A stretch of 64,000 bases of DNA, taken from the NCBI GenBank assembly GCA_013298595.1, contig JAAFIG010000003.1:124001-188000 (forward strand). Direction: 5' to 3'. The notes beneath the pieces are model-generated. The model saw nothing but the letters and a program-made list of their open reading frames with translations. It was not told the DNA's origin and did not search any database. The stretch is from Deinococcales bacterium (GTDB taxonomy: Bacteria > Deinococcota > Deinococci > Deinococcales > JAAFIG01). This document shows positions 9,145 through 18,195 of this stretch, in pieces (the first letter of the stretch is position 1; every line of letters begins with the position of its first letter). The position numbers were made by a program, and so were the translations under genes.

Positions 9145-11145
9145 ATGCCAGAACGTCTGGACAACAAATATGATGTCATTCGAGAAATTACTCGAGATGA
9201 ATGGATGCGTTCCGTGGAAGCAACGGATAGCACAGGAAAAACCGTGCGGATTGATTGGTTTTTTGTTGTAGACCCCAAATCTCGAGCCAATTATCATCGT
9301 TATCGCACAGCCATTAAGAATGTGGCTTCACCTTTATTACTGGAGGCAACCTCCAGACCGGGCGCGTATTACACCGTCTGGGAGATTCTCGAGGGCACAG
9401 AAGCAGCCGCATGGTTGGTGCAGCATCCTAAGGATCAGGGTTTCCGCTCAGCTTTAATCGAAGCAGCTCAAGTCATGGGTAGTTATGGTTTTGCCCTCTC
9501 TGATGGGCAGTTTATTGCTTTACAAGGCGCAAAAGGCGATGTTAAACCAGCCCTTTCGTGTTTGCATATTGCTGATCGTAGCAGCGAAGAAATCGAAAAT
9601 TTAAATCAAAAAATGCTCGAGACCAGCAAAGCCAATCAAAGCCGTGGCAAAATGCCTGTACTCAAAGCGAAACCAGGCAGTAAACCTGTTATTCCTGCTG
9701 TCACAGAACCAGCACCAACCCTTGTTCCAGAACCTCCAGTCATTGCTGCACCTTTAGCTGTTTCAAAATCTGCCATCAAAGCTGTCTCGAGTAGCACAGT
9801 CGCACCACTTGTGGCTGCGACACCAAAGCCTAGCCTTGGGCAACGCATTCTAGCTTTTTTTGTACGAACCATCCCTGGGGCAATTGCTTTAGCTGGTGTG
9901 ATTTATTTTGGTGCTCAGGCAACACGGCAATTTCTCGAGCCACCAACTGTCACTGTGCCAAATGTGGTTGGTAAAACCCTTGCCGAAGCTGCCAAGATTC
10001 TTTCCGAAGCGCGTTTAACACCTCGACCTGTCGAAGGCAGCGATCAATCTAAGGTGCGTGACACGATTTTAACGCAGAACCCTGCCCCTGGTTCTAACAT
10101 CACCGAACAACGCGTGGTGGAAATTACGGTCAATCAACCTCGAGCACTATTAATGCCTTCTTTAGCGGGTAAGACCCTAGCCGAAGCAAGGATTGCCTTA
10201 AAAGAAGCCAAACTCAAAGAAGGTCGGATTGCTCGAGTGCCCGCTCCTGAAGGTACCGCTCGAGATTACATTCTTGGGCAGAATCCAGCGCCTCAAACCG
10301 AAGTGGTTCGTGGGCATGTAGTGACTTTATTGGTAGCTGGACCTCGAGCACCCGAAGGTAAAACCTTTATTCCAGATTTGACTGGGTTAAATACCGAAGA
10401 TGCCAAAACCGTGATTAAACTGGCTAAATTGCGTTTGGTACTGTTTAAAACCCAAATATCGAATTTGCCTTATGGCACTGTACTGGCGCAAACCCCAGCC
10501 GCCGATACCATTGTTGATCTCGAGTCGGATGCTACTCTGACCGTGGCAGTGGCGGGTAATGCTGCTAGACCTGTGATCCCACAACCTGTTCGTCCTTTAC
10601 AACCAACGGTTACAACCCAACCAAATACACAGACAACCAATAATCAACCAGACCCTCAACAAAATACACCAACCAACAACAACCAACCAGACCCTCAACA
10701 AAATACACCAACAACCAATAACCAACCAGACCCACAACAAAACACGCCAACCAATAATACCGACCCAAACACACTGCCAACTCCGCAAGCACCAAGTACC
10801 ACACCCGAAAAAGTGGAGAAACCAGAAACAACCACACCAACAACAACACAACCCAATAACACACCAAACACACCTGCTGTACAGCCAACGCCTGCTCAAC
10901 CTGCAACCCCAGCCCCTATCGAAGCTCGGAATGAATCGTTTAGTTACGATTTCCCCAGCGATGTCCCCAATGGCTTACTCGAGATTCGGGTCACAGATTT
11001 AGATGGTGAACGGGTTGTTTACGGACCGCAATTGGTTGCAGCAGGACAAAACATTGGCATTACTTTTGCCATTCGTGCCGAACCCGGCAAAGCCAGCATT
11101 GTTGTGATTATTGATGGTGTACCAAAATCCAGCAGCAATCGTTAA
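9145..11145 (+). CDS. Membrane protein with kinase-like N-terminus, PASTA domains and Asn/Gln/Pro repeat region
   Basis: 666 residues. Residues 1-150 resemble a reduced protein kinase fold (NKYDVIREITRDEW opening, VRIDWFFV strand, YYTVWEILEG hinge) but I see no glycine loop, HRD or DFG, so it looks like a pseudokinase. A basic linker leads to one membrane helix (about 235-255, PGAIALAGVIYFGAQ). Three PASTA domains follow (starts near 267, 337 and 410, each with xPxLxGxTLxEA-like openings). A low-complexity segment with repeated QPDPQQNTPT follows (about 500-540), then Pro/Thr-rich linker and a C-terminal beta domain. PASTA domains bind peptidoglycan fragments in Ser/Thr kinases and PBPs, suggesting an envelope sensor role. 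The hydrolase gene begins 4 nt after its stop. Confidence 0.8.
   Translation: MPERLDNKYDVIREITRDEWMRSVEATDSTGKTVRIDWFFVVDPKSRANYHRYRTAIKNVASPLLLEATSRPGAYYTVWEILEGTEAAAWLVQHPKDQGFRSALIEAAQVMGSYGFALSDGQFIALQGAKGDVKPALSCLHIADRSSEEIENLNQKMLETSKANQSRGKMPVLKAKPGSKPVIPAVTEPAPTLVPEPPVIAAPLAVSKSAIKAVSSSTVAPLVAATPKPSLGQRILAFFVRTIPGAIALAGVIYFGAQATRQFLEPPTVTVPNVVGKTLAEAAKILSEARLTPRPVEGSDQSKVRDTILTQNPAPGSNITEQRVVEITVNQPRALLMPSLAGKTLAEARIALKEAKLKEGRIARVPAPEGTARDYILGQNPAPQTEVVRGHVVTLLVAGPRAPEGKTFIPDLTGLNTEDAKTVIKLAKLRLVLFKTQISNLPYGTVLAQTPAADTIVDLESDATLTVAVAGNAARPVIPQPVRPLQPTVTTQPNTQTTNNQPDPQQNTPTNNNQPDPQQNTPTTNNQPDPQQNTPTNNTDPNTLPTPQAPSTTPEKVEKPETTTPTTTQPNNTPNTPAVQPTPAQPATPAPIEARNESFSYDFPSDVPNGLLEIRVTDLDGERVVYGPQLVAAGQNIGITFAIRAEPGKASIVVIIDGVPKSSSNR
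10635..10757 (+). repeat. In-gene tandem repeat encoding QPDPQQNTPT units
   Basis: Three near-identical units of about 39-45 nt, each containing CAACCAGACCC followed by CAACAAAA, lie in frame within the PASTA gene. They encode Asn/Gln/Pro/Thr-rich spacer repeats and could vary in number by slippage. Confidence 0.8.
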
Positions 11146-11149
11146 ACGT

Positions 11150-11992
11150 ATGACCCAAGGTTTTACACCCTATCCAAGCCTCGAGTTATATGCTCAACAA
11201 CTTGGGGGTTTGTTTTATTTCGATGCAAAAATTGGTACAAGAACAGTTTTGCTCATTCATGGCAATGGCGATGAAGCGGATACTTGGCGACATCTTTTTG
11301 TGCCATTAGCAGCTCAGTATCGTATCTTAGCGATTGATTTACCTGGTTTTGGACGCAGCCAAACGCAAATAACCACCATCGAAGGCTTTGCGAACAGTAT
11401 CAATACACTACTAACAACTTTGCAACTTGGGGTTGTTGACATTATTGGCTCGAGTTTAGGAGCTGTGGTCGCCGCAACTTTAGCAGTTCAACACCCAACT
11501 CGAGTTAGGAGTTTATGCTTGATTAGTGGCGCATCGCCTGCACTGGGCAATCTAGCAGCCACTCCTGGGTTGCTGCCTTTACTCGAGGTGGGTACAGGTG
11601 AACTGTTTTACAACGGCTTACGCGGAGCAGGGCAAGAGGCAGCTTTTCAGACTTTGCAGCCATACTATGCAAACCTGATGGCAATGCCCGCCGCTGATCT
11701 CGAGTTTTTACGCACTCGAGTTTGGCAACGAGTTTGCTCGGATACGCAACGTGACGCATTTTTCGCTGCACTTCGCAGCTTATTTGCCCCAGCAGCACCT
11801 CTGGAGATTACGCAACCCACACAGCTTATTTGGGGAGAGCAAGATACCATTGTGCCACGCCAATACGCCAATAAAATACTCGAGCAAATTCCGCACAGCC
11901 AACTGAGTATTATTGCTGGTGCAGGTCATTTACCGCATCAAGAACAACCTAAAGCCACACTCGAGATCATTAAGCAGTGGTTAGCTTATTGA
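11150..11992 (+). CDS. Alpha/beta-fold hydrolase
   Basis: 280 residues from ATG at 11150, 4 nt after the PASTA stop; an earlier in-frame start would overlap that gene. The fold is shown by LLIHGNGDEADTW (oxyanion hole), the nucleophile elbow GSSLGA (about residue 100), the acid loop IWGEQDTIVP and the catalytic histidine in GAGHLPHQEQP. All three triad residues are present. Substrate is unknown; the family spans esterases, lactonases and C-C hydrolases. It ends overlapping the convergent SpoIID gene by 7 nt. Confidence 0.88.
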   Translation: MTQGFTPYPSLELYAQQLGGLFYFDAKIGTRTVLLIHGNGDEADTWRHLFVPLAAQYRILAIDLPGFGRSQTQITTIEGFANSINTLLTTLQLGVVDIIGSSLGAVVAATLAVQHPTRVRSLCLISGASPALGNLAATPGLLPLLEVGTGELFYNGLRGAGQEAAFQTLQPYYANLMAMPAADLEFLRTRVWQRVCSDTQRDAFFAALRSLFAPAAPLEITQPTQLIWGEQDTIVPRQYANKILEQIPHSQLSIIAGAGHLPHQEQPKATLEIIKQWLAY

Positions 11993-13113
11993 ACTTCGTA
12001 CGCACCAATGCCCACGCCTGGATAGTAATAACCAAGGATTTGCGTATACGCATAGCCTTGAGCCGCAAAGAATCTAGCTCCATATTGCGATAACCCAACA
12101 CCATGTCCATTGCCGTAGCCTTCGACCACAAATGGGTTACTCGAGACAATATCAATCATGCTGCTTTTGGCACCGAGTGCTCGAGCTAAGGTATAGACAT
12201 TGGTACCCACGACTTTGGCTGTACCACCACTGCCAACTATTTCAATCGCACTTGGGCGGTTTGATTCGGTACGGTCAAGCACTCGCATACTTTTAAATTT
12301 GCCAACATTGACAAATCTCGAGATCACATTTTGCACTGTGCCTGCTGGAACACTAATCCGCCAAGCATTCTGGCTCGAGATACCACCTGGGTCTGGACGG
12401 GCTGTTAAATATGGTAAGTCACCACCCCAGATTTCACGGCTTGAAGCTGTAAAACCACCACTTTCGGCATGAAAGAATGTACGGGCTGGTCTGCCTGCAT
12501 AAGAAAGAATTAGCCCTCTGGTGCTGCTGGCAGCCACATCACCACGTGGGGTTTCAGCAGTTGCTCCACCGTAAACTTGGCAACGTTCAGAATCACAAAG
12601 ATCAAAATCAGCTTTAGGATTTAAGTTCGAGATTGCATATGTTCGAGCAATTACGGCTTGGGCTTTGAGGGCTTCTTCTTGCCACTGACTTGGCATTTCC
12701 AAAGGAATCACCCCCCGCACATACTCTTCGACATCCACAGCATTAACCAGTAGAACTTGTCCACCTCGAGCTAAGGCAACCGCTGCCCCTCGGTATAATT
12801 TACCAGCAAATTGAAAATACCCATCGTTACTTTGCAAAATTAAACGATCCTTACCTGTATCAAAAACACCAGTGGCTGTTTCCACACCAATGTTGGCACC
12901 CACCACCGATAAACGCCACTCGAGTGGTGTTGCACTACTCGAGATAATCGCGCCATCAGCTTGGGCAGCACTATGTTGTCCTGGCACAAGTACCAAAACC
13001 TTACTTTGTTGTGTCAGAGACACCCGAAGTAACAAGGAATTATAAGTGCGCGGCTGTGCCGCGCCCACAGAAATTAGCACAATAGCGCATAGCGCCAAAA
13101 CTCGAAACCACAT
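11986..13113 (-). CDS. Exported SpoIID/LytB-domain protein
   Basis: 375 residues from ATG at 13113 (a TTG at 13122 is in frame). A signal peptide (MWFRVLALCAIVLISVGAAQ) precedes a domain with the SpoIID/LytB hallmarks NAVDVEEYVRGVIPLEMPS, WQEEALKAQAVIARTYA and a later GHGVGLSQYGA. In sporulating Firmicutes SpoIID is a lytic transglycosylase acting on denuded glycan; homologues are common in non-sporulating Deinococcota and cyanobacteria, where they are presumed to remodel peptidoglycan. The catalytic glutamate is likely the one in IPLEM. Confidence 0.88.
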   Translation of the reverse strand: MWFRVLALCAIVLISVGAAQPRTYNSLLLRVSLTQQSKVLVLVPGQHSAAQADGAIISSSATPLEWRLSVVGANIGVETATGVFDTGKDRLILQSNDGYFQFAGKLYRGAAVALARGGQVLLVNAVDVEEYVRGVIPLEMPSQWQEEALKAQAVIARTYAISNLNPKADFDLCDSERCQVYGGATAETPRGDVAASSTRGLILSYAGRPARTFFHAESGGFTASSREIWGGDLPYLTARPDPGGISSQNAWRISVPAGTVQNVISRFVNVGKFKSMRVLDRTESNRPSAIEIVGSGGTAKVVGTNVYTLARALGAKSSMIDIVSSNPFVVEGYGNGHGVGLSQYGARFFAAQGYAYTQILGYYYPGVGIGAYEVQ

Positions 13114-13381
13114 GGTTGTCAATTGTACCTGATTTCAGCGTGGAATTCAGTGCACTCATCACACCAGTTTGTATGACTTTCTTTTAGGCAACTCGAGCTT
13201 ACTGTTTTCTGTGATAAAAGTAACAAATATGATACCCCTTTATCCTAATGCCATTATTGCTGCTTGAGGGCTAACTCTTCATCCCTTTAACGAAGCACTG
13301 ACACCCCAGTATTGCTGCACTCAAGTTAGTCGGGCGGAAATTGAACACGCAATAAAAAATGAGTATGGTATCGTTGTCTCG

Positions 13382-14755
13382 ATGCGTTTCATTCCTTTTT
13401 TCAGCATTACTTTACTGCTTGGTACATTGACGATTGTTGTAGGTCAGAGTAGCACCATCTGGTCGCCAAAAGAATTACAGTCCATTCGTCAACTCTGGGT
13501 TGGTAGTTTAGGGTCAGAACCCTCTGATCCCACCAATGCCGTGGCAAATAATCCTCGAGCCGCCGAACTTGGACATAAATTATTTTTTGATACTTCGCTT
13601 TCAGCCGATGGTTCAGTATCTTGTGCTTCATGCCACGATCCTAAAGTTGCTTTTGCTGATAATAATCAATTAGCAGAAGGCATTGGTACAGCCCCACGTA
13701 ACACACCATCTATTATTGGCAGCGCTTTTAATCGTTTTCAATTCTGGGATGGACGTTCCGATTCGCAGTGGTCACAAGCCCTTGGACCTTTAGAAAGTGC
13801 TGTAGAACATGGAACAAACCGAGTGTTTATTGCACGGCAAGTTTTTGAAAATTACCGAACCGAATACGAAGCCATCTTTGGCACAATGCCTAATCTAACA
13901 GATGCTACTCGTTTTCCAAAGTTACGCGAATCTCAAGAAACTGCTGTTGCACGAGCTACTTGGGATACCATGCAACCAGCCGATCAACAAGTTATTCTGC
14001 GCGTATTCACCAACGTTGGTAAAGCCATCGCAGCTTACGAACGCTTGCTCCGCCCAGCCCCAGCCCCCTTTGACCAATTCGCAGAATCAATCCTCGAGAC
14101 CAACGATGCCAGTGGTTTAAATGCCATTTCCACCGATGCCCAAGCGGGCTTAAAACTCTTTATGGGTAAAGCAAATTGCACTGCCTGTCATAGCAATGCT
14201 TTATTAAGCGATACCAATTTTTATAATACAGGTATTCCTATCAATCAGAGCATGGGTGGTGCCGACCCAGGACGCTCCAGAGGTTTAACACAACTCGAGC
14301 GCAGCGGCTTTACTTGTTTATCCGTCTTTAGTGATGCAAGTAATCAATGCCAAACAACTCGAGCTGCACTAGGTTTAGCCGACGGAGCCGCTTTGCTTGC
14401 AAGTTCAGAAAACACTGCTACCTTACTGCCACAAACTGTTTCCTCGAGTAACAGCCCAGATGATATTGTTGAAATCTCTGGTAGCAATTCGCAATTTGCA
14501 CAATGGATTGGTGCTTTTAAAACACCAAGTTTACGCAATGTGGCACGTACTTCTCCGTATATGCACGCTGGTCAGCTTTGGACGCTTAAACAAGTGGTAG
14601 AACATTATAATAGTGCACCAAATGCTCCTATTGGCAAAACACAACTCAAACCACTGGGTTTAAATGCCCTCGAAGTCAATCAGTTGGTCGAATTTCTTAA
14701 AACACTCAACAGCGATGTTGATGCTGCTGCAAAATGGCGCGAGTCACCTCGATAA
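13382..14755 (+). CDS. Di-heme cytochrome c peroxidase/MauG-family protein
   Basis: 457 residues with a signal peptide (first 21 residues) and two c-type heme sites, CASCH (about residue 81) and CTACH (about 264), in the spacing of bacterial di-heme peroxidases. It would act in the periplasm, reducing hydrogen peroxide or modifying a protein partner. A longer than usual insertion lies between the second heme and the C-terminal GAFKTPSLRNVARTSPYMHAG-type segment (here split over 14515-14575), which is conserved in MauG/CcpA. TATCGT lies 7 nt before ATG, suggesting a leaderless transcript. No electron donor gene is adjacent. Confidence 0.88.
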   Translation: MRFIPFFSITLLLGTLTIVVGQSSTIWSPKELQSIRQLWVGSLGSEPSDPTNAVANNPRAAELGHKLFFDTSLSADGSVSCASCHDPKVAFADNNQLAEGIGTAPRNTPSIIGSAFNRFQFWDGRSDSQWSQALGPLESAVEHGTNRVFIARQVFENYRTEYEAIFGTMPNLTDATRFPKLRESQETAVARATWDTMQPADQQVILRVFTNVGKAIAAYERLLRPAPAPFDQFAESILETNDASGLNAISTDAQAGLKLFMGKANCTACHSNALLSDTNFYNTGIPINQSMGGADPGRSRGLTQLERSGFTCLSVFSDASNQCQTTRAALGLADGAALLASSENTATLLPQTVSSSNSPDDIVEISGSNSQFAQWIGAFKTPSLRNVARTSPYMHAGQLWTLKQVVEHYNSAPNAPIGKTQLKPLGLNALEVNQLVEFLKTLNSDVDAAAKWRESPR

Positions 14756-14831
14756 ATTTGTGATAAAGCACGAAGAGTGTATTGTCATAAAATGTTATGT
14801 TTAGTTTATACTTAGCCATCAAGGGGGCTTT

Positions 14832-16325
14832 ATGAAAGTATTTGTTGTTGCAGGAATTTTGGTAACGTTTGGTGCACTCGCAACGTTTGCTCAAGAGCGA
14901 ACCTTAAATGTGGGTTTGGATGCCGACCCACCAAATCTTGATCCAGCCTTATCGAGTGCATTTGTCGATCGGCAAGTGCAAAACCAAATCTATGACAAGC
15001 TTGTGGATATCAATCCAAAACTCAAAATTATTCCAATGTTAGCAACGGCTTGGAAAGTCAGTGATTTAGGTACAACCTATACCTTTACTTTGCGTCCAAA
15101 TATCAAATTTCATGATGGCACACCATTTGATGCCAATGTGGTCAAATTCAATTTGGAACGCTATATGACACTGGATACCTCGAGACGTAAGGGCGAATTG
15201 GCTTCGATTAAAGAAATCAAAGTTCTTAGCCCAACCAGCATTCAATTAAACCTCAAATTTCCATTTGCGCCGTTACTGGCTGTTTTATCTGATCGTTCAG
15301 GGATGATGGTTTCGCCTGCGGCTGTGGCAAAATTTGGTAAGGACTTCACCAATAACCCAGTAGGTACTGGACCATTTAAGTTTGTTGAACGTCGCCGTCA
15401 AGACCGAATTATTCTCGAGAATACCAACACCTATTGGGATACGGCTAATCGCCCTAATTTTGATAAATTGGTTTATCGCCCATTCCCAGATGGTGATGTT
15501 CGGGCTGCTAATTTATTGTCAGGTGCCATTCAGGTCATGACCCCAATAGACCCTAAAGACTTAAAAGCTATTGCTGAAAATACCCGTACAGAATTGGCTT
15601 CAATTGCTGGTTTGGGTTTCCAAGGTATTCCATTAAATACCACCAAACCACCATTTAATAATAAAGCCCTACGTCAGGCTTTTGCTGCCACACTAGACCG
15701 CGAAGCCATTGACCGTGTGGTTTTCCAAGGTAGTGTCACACCTGCGGTCACACCATTTCCTCCTGGATCACCAGCTTATACAAAATTCTTTCAAGTCAAT
15801 CCACCAAATTTAGAATTAGCAAAAAAGAAACTCGCCGAAGGGAACCAACCCAACGGATTTAGTTTCACCATGCTGATTGCCACAGGTACTGTCAACGCAC
15901 AACTGGCACAACTCTACCAAGCCTTTGCTAAAACCGCGAATATTGACATGAAAATCGAACAAATCGAGTTTGGTACTTTACTGGCTCGAGCTGATAAAAA
16001 AGATTTCGATGCGCTTGCTTTAGGGTGGAGCGGACGACCTGACCCAGATGGCAACATCTTTGATTTCTTTGTGACAGGCGGTGTCAGTAATTATTCAGGT
16101 TATAGCAATCCTCGAGTTGATAAGTTGTTACAACTTGCTCGGCAAACCCGCGATATTGTGATTCGCCGCGATATCTACGAAGATGCGCTCGAGAATATTG
16201 TCAGTGATGCGTCGTACCCAATTACGTATTTCCAAAAAGTTAATATTGGTAAGCTCAAAACCGTTGATAATTTGCCACTCAACCCCGATGGTATTATGCG
16301 TTTTAAATCCGTTAAACTCAATTAA
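14832..16325 (+). CDS. ABC transporter extracellular solute-binding protein, family 5 (peptide/nickel type)
   Basis: 497 residues with a signal peptide (cleavage near ATFAQ) and the family 5 signature beginning LNVGLDADPPNLDPALSS, followed by YTFTLRPNIKFHDGTPFDA. It binds oligopeptides or similar ligands outside the inner membrane and delivers them to the two permeases immediately downstream. AAGGGGG lies just before ATG. No lipobox is present, so it is soluble in the periplasm. The ATPase subunits (DppD/F) are not in the window. Confidence 0.92.
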   Translation: MKVFVVAGILVTFGALATFAQERTLNVGLDADPPNLDPALSSAFVDRQVQNQIYDKLVDINPKLKIIPMLATAWKVSDLGTTYTFTLRPNIKFHDGTPFDANVVKFNLERYMTLDTSRRKGELASIKEIKVLSPTSIQLNLKFPFAPLLAVLSDRSGMMVSPAAVAKFGKDFTNNPVGTGPFKFVERRRQDRIILENTNTYWDTANRPNFDKLVYRPFPDGDVRAANLLSGAIQVMTPIDPKDLKAIAENTRTELASIAGLGFQGIPLNTTKPPFNNKALRQAFAATLDREAIDRVVFQGSVTPAVTPFPPGSPAYTKFFQVNPPNLELAKKKLAEGNQPNGFSFTMLIATGTVNAQLAQLYQAFAKTANIDMKIEQIEFGTLLARADKKDFDALALGWSGRPDPDGNIFDFFVTGGVSNYSGYSNPRVDKLLQLARQTRDIVIRRDIYEDALENIVSDASYPITYFQKVNIGKLKTVDNLPLNPDGIMRFKSVKLN

Positions 16326-16338
16326 GTTTTGTAAAACC

Positions 16339-16365
16339 GCAGGCTCGAGAAATTCTCGAGCCTGC
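16339..16365 (+). repeat. Perfect hairpin built from two CTCGAG copies, between binding-protein and permease genes
   Basis: Arms GCAGGCTCGAGAA (16339-16351) and its complement (16353-16365) are separated by one base. There is no U-tract. Its position after the binding-protein stop and before the permease matches stabilising or attenuating hairpins that give binding proteins higher expression in ABC operons. Confidence 0.7.
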
Positions 16366-16393
16366 CGATTATTGACTGAGAAAGGTTGTGGTT

Positions 16394-17338
16394 ATGCTGA
16401 CGTTTGCTTTGCGTCGCTTGTTATATGCCATACCGACATTACTGATTGTGACAATCATGGTGTTTTCCTTGGTGCGGATATTACCCGGTAATCCTGCGTT
16501 GTTGATGCTTGGCGAGGAAGCTTCACCTGAACTTGTGGCTGCCTTAAACCGTGACCTTGGCTTAGACAAACCGCTTTATGAACAGTATTTCAGTTGGATT
16601 ACCAAAGTTTTTCAGGGTAACTTAGGCGAATCGTTACGCAATAACGAATCCATTACAAAAGTGGTACTCGAGAAATTACCAACAACCCTCGAGTTGGCTT
16701 TTCTTGCCATGCTGGTAGCGCTTGTACTGGCAATTCCTGCTGGGATTTTCACAGCTGTAAAACGTGGTGGGGCAGCCGATAGCGCGGTGACTGTACTGGC
16801 GTTATCAGGGATTTCCTTGCCGAATTTTTTTCTGGGTGTGTTACTGATTTATTTTTTCTCGGTTAGACTTGGTTGGATTCCACCTTCGGGTTATGTCACA
16901 CCCGCCGAAAACCTTGGGCAAAATTTATTACTGATGCTGATGCCTGCCGTGACCTTAGGCACAGGTACCGCTGGGGTTTTAACGCGGTTTTTGCGTGGTT
17001 CGATGCTTGAAGTACTGACCCAAGACTTTGTTCGCACAGCTCGAGCCAAAGGTGTTGGCGCGGCTGGTGTGATATTTGGGCATGCTTTACGCAATGCCTT
17101 TTTACCAATTCTCACTATTTTTGGTTTACAACTCAGTGCGTTGTTATCCGGAGCTGTGATTACCGAGCAAATATTTTCGATTCCAGGTTTTGGTAGATTA
17201 CTAGTCGAAGCTGTTGCAACCCGTGACTATCCATTGTTACAAGGTGTTGTATTACTCAGTAGTATTGCCATTTTTATTGTCAGTTTTCTGGTGGATATCC
17301 TGTATGCAAGCGTTGACCCTCGGATTCGTTACCAATGA
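16394..17338 (+). CDS. ABC transporter permease, DppB/OppB type
   Basis: 314 residues from ATG at 16394 (an in-frame GTG lies 6 nt upstream; AAAGG at 16381-16385 serves as Shine-Dalgarno). N-terminal FALRRLLYAIPTLLIVT is the classical DppB opening, and the EAA-type cytoplasmic loop appears as VRTARAKGVGAAGVIFGHAL (about 215). Six membrane helices are expected. It forms the channel with the next gene product. The stop overlaps the next start as ATGA. Confidence 0.92.
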   Translation: MLTFALRRLLYAIPTLLIVTIMVFSLVRILPGNPALLMLGEEASPELVAALNRDLGLDKPLYEQYFSWITKVFQGNLGESLRNNESITKVVLEKLPTTLELAFLAMLVALVLAIPAGIFTAVKRGGAADSAVTVLALSGISLPNFFLGVLLIYFFSVRLGWIPPSGYVTPAENLGQNLLLMLMPAVTLGTGTAGVLTRFLRGSMLEVLTQDFVRTARAKGVGAAGVIFGHALRNAFLPILTIFGLQLSALLSGAVITEQIFSIPGFGRLLVEAVATRDYPLLQGVVLLSSIAIFIVSFLVDILYASVDPRIRYQ

Positions 17339-18195
17339 AAACTTCCACACCAACCCCATCAACGCGCAATAAAGCCTTGGAGCGCTTTATACGCAATCGT
17401 CTGGCTGTAACAGGCTTAATCCTGATTGGTGTATTTGTCTTGATTGCACTTTTTGCCCAAGTCATCGCACCCTTTGACCCAATCCAACAAAATTATGAAC
17501 AATTATTACAACCGCCCTCGAGTAGGCATTGGTTTGGAACAGATAACCTCGGACGAGATGTGCTTTCCAGAGTCATTTATGGCACTCGAGTTTCGCTCAG
17601 TGCAGGTATTATTGCCGTCAGTTTAGCGGCTTTGATTGGTGTGCTACTCGGTTTAAGTGCTGGGTTTTTTCGTGGTTTTGTAGACGAAATTATCATGCGA
17701 ATCATAGATGCCATGCTGGCGTTTCCTTTTTTGGTACTGGCAATTACCTTAGCAGCTATCCTTGGACCGAGTTTGCAAAACGCCATGCTTGCCATTACTG
17801 TTGTTTCGATTCCTGTTTTTGCCAGAGTCACTCGAGGACAAGTACTTTCCGAACGTGAACGCGATTATGTACAAGCCGCCACAGCTTTAGGTGCCAATGA
17901 TGCTCGGATTATGTTGCAACATGTGCTGCCCAATATTGCTGGACCTATTATTATTCAATCTACACTGTCTATTGCAGGGGCTATTTTGGCAGAATCAAGT
18001 TTAAGTTTTCTTGGTTTAGGTGTGCAACCACCAACCCCAAGTTGGGGCGAAATGCTCAATGTGGCTCGAGGTTATTTGCGAGATGCGCCTTGGACAGCCA
18101 TTGCTCCTGGTATCCTGATTTTTATAGCTGTACTGGCATTTAATTTACTGGGTGATGGTTTACGCGATGCCCTTGATCCACGCCAACAATCCTAA
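17335..18195 (+). CDS. ABC transporter permease, DppC/OppC type
   Basis: 286 residues. FIRNRLAVTGLILIGVFVLI forms the first helix, followed by the family motif WFGTDNLGRDVLSRVIYGTR and the EAA loop RERDYVQAATALGANDARI. It pairs with the upstream permease (4-nt overlap, translational coupling). The 3' end overlaps the convergent PfkB kinase gene by 4 nt. With no ATPase genes following, the transporter must borrow ATPases encoded elsewhere. Confidence 0.92.
   Translation: MKTSTPTPSTRNKALERFIRNRLAVTGLILIGVFVLIALFAQVIAPFDPIQQNYEQLLQPPSSRHWFGTDNLGRDVLSRVIYGTRVSLSAGIIAVSLAALIGVLLGLSAGFFRGFVDEIIMRIIDAMLAFPFLVLAITLAAILGPSLQNAMLAITVVSIPVFARVTRGQVLSERERDYVQAATALGANDARIMLQHVLPNIAGPIIIQSTLSIAGAILAESSLSFLGLGVQPPTPSWGEMLNVARGYLRDAPWTAIAPGILIFIAVLAFNLLGDGLRDALDPRQQS

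Noticed and set aside
10597-10906. Cysteine/tryptophan-rich frames on the minus strand
   Set aside because: They are complements of the Asn/Gln/Pro/Thr repeat in the PASTA gene and have no start signals.
13123-13381. Near-repeat ATTGCTGC...TTAGT (13253 and 13310) before the peroxidase gene as a riboswitch
   Set aside because: The copies are imperfect and no known aptamer core is present; the gene has its own -10 7 nt from ATG.
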